From: Elusimicrobiota bacterium
GTDB taxonomy: Bacteria; Elusimicrobiota; Endomicrobiia; Endomicrobiales; Endomicrobiaceae
Assembly (NCBI GenBank): GCA_031256695.1
Contig: JAIRQB010000237.1
Span: 1-5,396 of the forward strand
Direction: 5' to 3'
Length of the DNA: 5,396 nt
Shown here: positions 4,701 through 5,396 of the stretch, one piece after another
Position numbering within the stretch: position 1 is the stretch's first letter
Layout of the letters: each line of letters begins with the position of its first letter
Program-made: the position numbers and the translations under genes
The notes under the pieces: model-generated
Told to the model about the DNA's origin: nothing
Seen by the model: the letters and a program-made list of their open reading frames with translations, nothing else
The model's database searches: none

Positions 4701-5396
4701 ATGGCTTTAGTAATAGTTTTGTTTTTATTCTTTTTGCTTTTAGGAATGCCTGTGGCTTTTGCTATCGGTATTTCCGGCTTTGCTTTTTTCTTGATAAATC
4801 CGGAAATACCAATGTCTATTGTAGTGCAAAAAGCGCTCTCTACTACTCAATCTTTCACAATGCTCGCCATACCTCTTTTTATTTTCGCGGGCAATCTTAT
4901 GAATAATACAGGCATTACAAAGAGGCTTGTCAAACTTTCAAATGTAGTCACAGGGCATATGTATGGGAATTTGGCTCAAGTCTCTTGCGTTTTGGCTACT
5001 CTTATGGGAGGGGTTTCAGGCTCGGCTACCGCCGACGCCGCTATGCAGGCGAGGATTTTAGGACCAGAAATGGTTAAAAAAGGCTATTCAAGGGGATATT
5101 CAGCCGCTATAAATGCAGTAGCGGGTTTAATTGTGGCTACCATTCCGCCCAGTATGGGCTTAATTATTTACGGCTCAGTAGGCGAAGTTTCTATAGGACG
5201 TCTTTTTGCGGCAGGGATATTGCCCGGCATTTTGATGATGATTTTTTTAATGATAACTGTCTCTATTACAGCGCGCAAAAAAGGATATATGCCTGAAAAT
5301 CAAAAAGCGGCTTCTTTTAAAGAAATCGTCAAGGCTTTTATAGACGGTATTTGGGCTATTTTATTCCCTATTCTTTTGATTTTATTTATCCGTTTC
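4701..5396 (+). CDS. dctM: TRAP transporter large permease, DctM family (3' end cut off)
   Basis: This is the large transport subunit of the TRAP system, which carries the translocation path for the substrate and coupling ions. The first 232 residues are present with no stop; the family is usually about 425-430 residues, so a little over half is in view. It begins MALVIVLFLFFLLLGMPVAFAIG, the usual first membrane helix with GMPVAFA. AIPLFIFAGNLMNNTGITKRL (56-76), GGVSGSATADAAM (103-115) and ATIPPSMGLIIYGSVG (146-161) follow. The last two are the strongest DctM signatures and lie in the re-entrant hairpin and ion/substrate-site regions of the fold. SIGRLFAAGILPG (164-176) completes the first half. 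The frame runs to the last base. It forms an operon with dctQ. A binding-protein gene is expected downstream or elsewhere. Confidence 0.95.
   Translation, partial: MALVIVLFLFFLLLGMPVAFAIGISGFAFFLINPEIPMSIVVQKALSTTQSFTMLAIPLFIFAGNLMNNTGITKRLVKLSNVVTGHMYGNLAQVSCVLATLMGGVSGSATADAAMQARILGPEMVKKGYSRGYSAAINAVAGLIVATIPPSMGLIIYGSVGEVSIGRLFAAGILPGILMMIFLMITVSITARKKGYMPENQKAASFKEIVKAFIDGIWAILFPILLILFIRF

Overview
The window comes from an AT-rich bacterium that uses the standard bacterial code: UGG is used for tryptophan, and UGA ends aroF. Gene starts mostly carry clear GGAGG-type ribosome binding sites. All genes read on the + strand. The mix of aromatic amino-acid biosynthesis, a TRAP transporter, a solitary Fic protein and a RecB/Cas4-like nuclease suits a free-living or host-associated anaerobe. 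The sequence alone does not fix the phylum.

Positions 1-2126 are the end of a tightly packed aromatic amino-acid operon. It holds the C-terminal 89 residues of a HisC-family aminotransferase, then a type I-beta DAHP synthase with an N-terminal ferredoxin-like regulatory domain (aroF), then a stand-alone prephenate dehydrogenase (tyrA). hisC and aroF abut as TAA-ATG. aroF and tyrA overlap by 4 bp (TTGA), with tyrA starting on TTG. Together they cover the first committed step of the shikimate pathway and the late steps to tyrosine, with the aminotransferase able to supply the final transamination.

Positions 2127-3984 hold two accessory-type genes separated by repeat-bearing gaps. One is a 241-residue Fic adenylyltransferase with an N-terminal self-inhibitory motif. 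The other is a 291-residue PD-(D/E)XK nuclease with a complete RecB-type active site and four cysteines arranged as in the iron-sulfur nucleases of the AddB/Cas4 type. Directly before the nuclease is a small open frame interrupted by one TGA. Its first bases nearly duplicate the first bases of the nuclease gene.

Positions 4115-5396 begin a TRAP transporter operon: the small permease DctQ, then the large permease DctM, which runs off the window. No substrate-binding protein gene is visible, so it must lie downstream or elsewhere.

The gaps after tyrA and after dctQ share a degenerate dispersed repeat made of an AATTGAGAATT word followed by GCAAAAGGCA. Related 7-bp tandem tracts occur after tyrA and after fic. 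No RNA gene, CRISPR array or insertion sequence was found. The most unusual items are the interrupted mini-ORF with its duplicated start, the shared intergenic repeat, and the Fic/nuclease pair.
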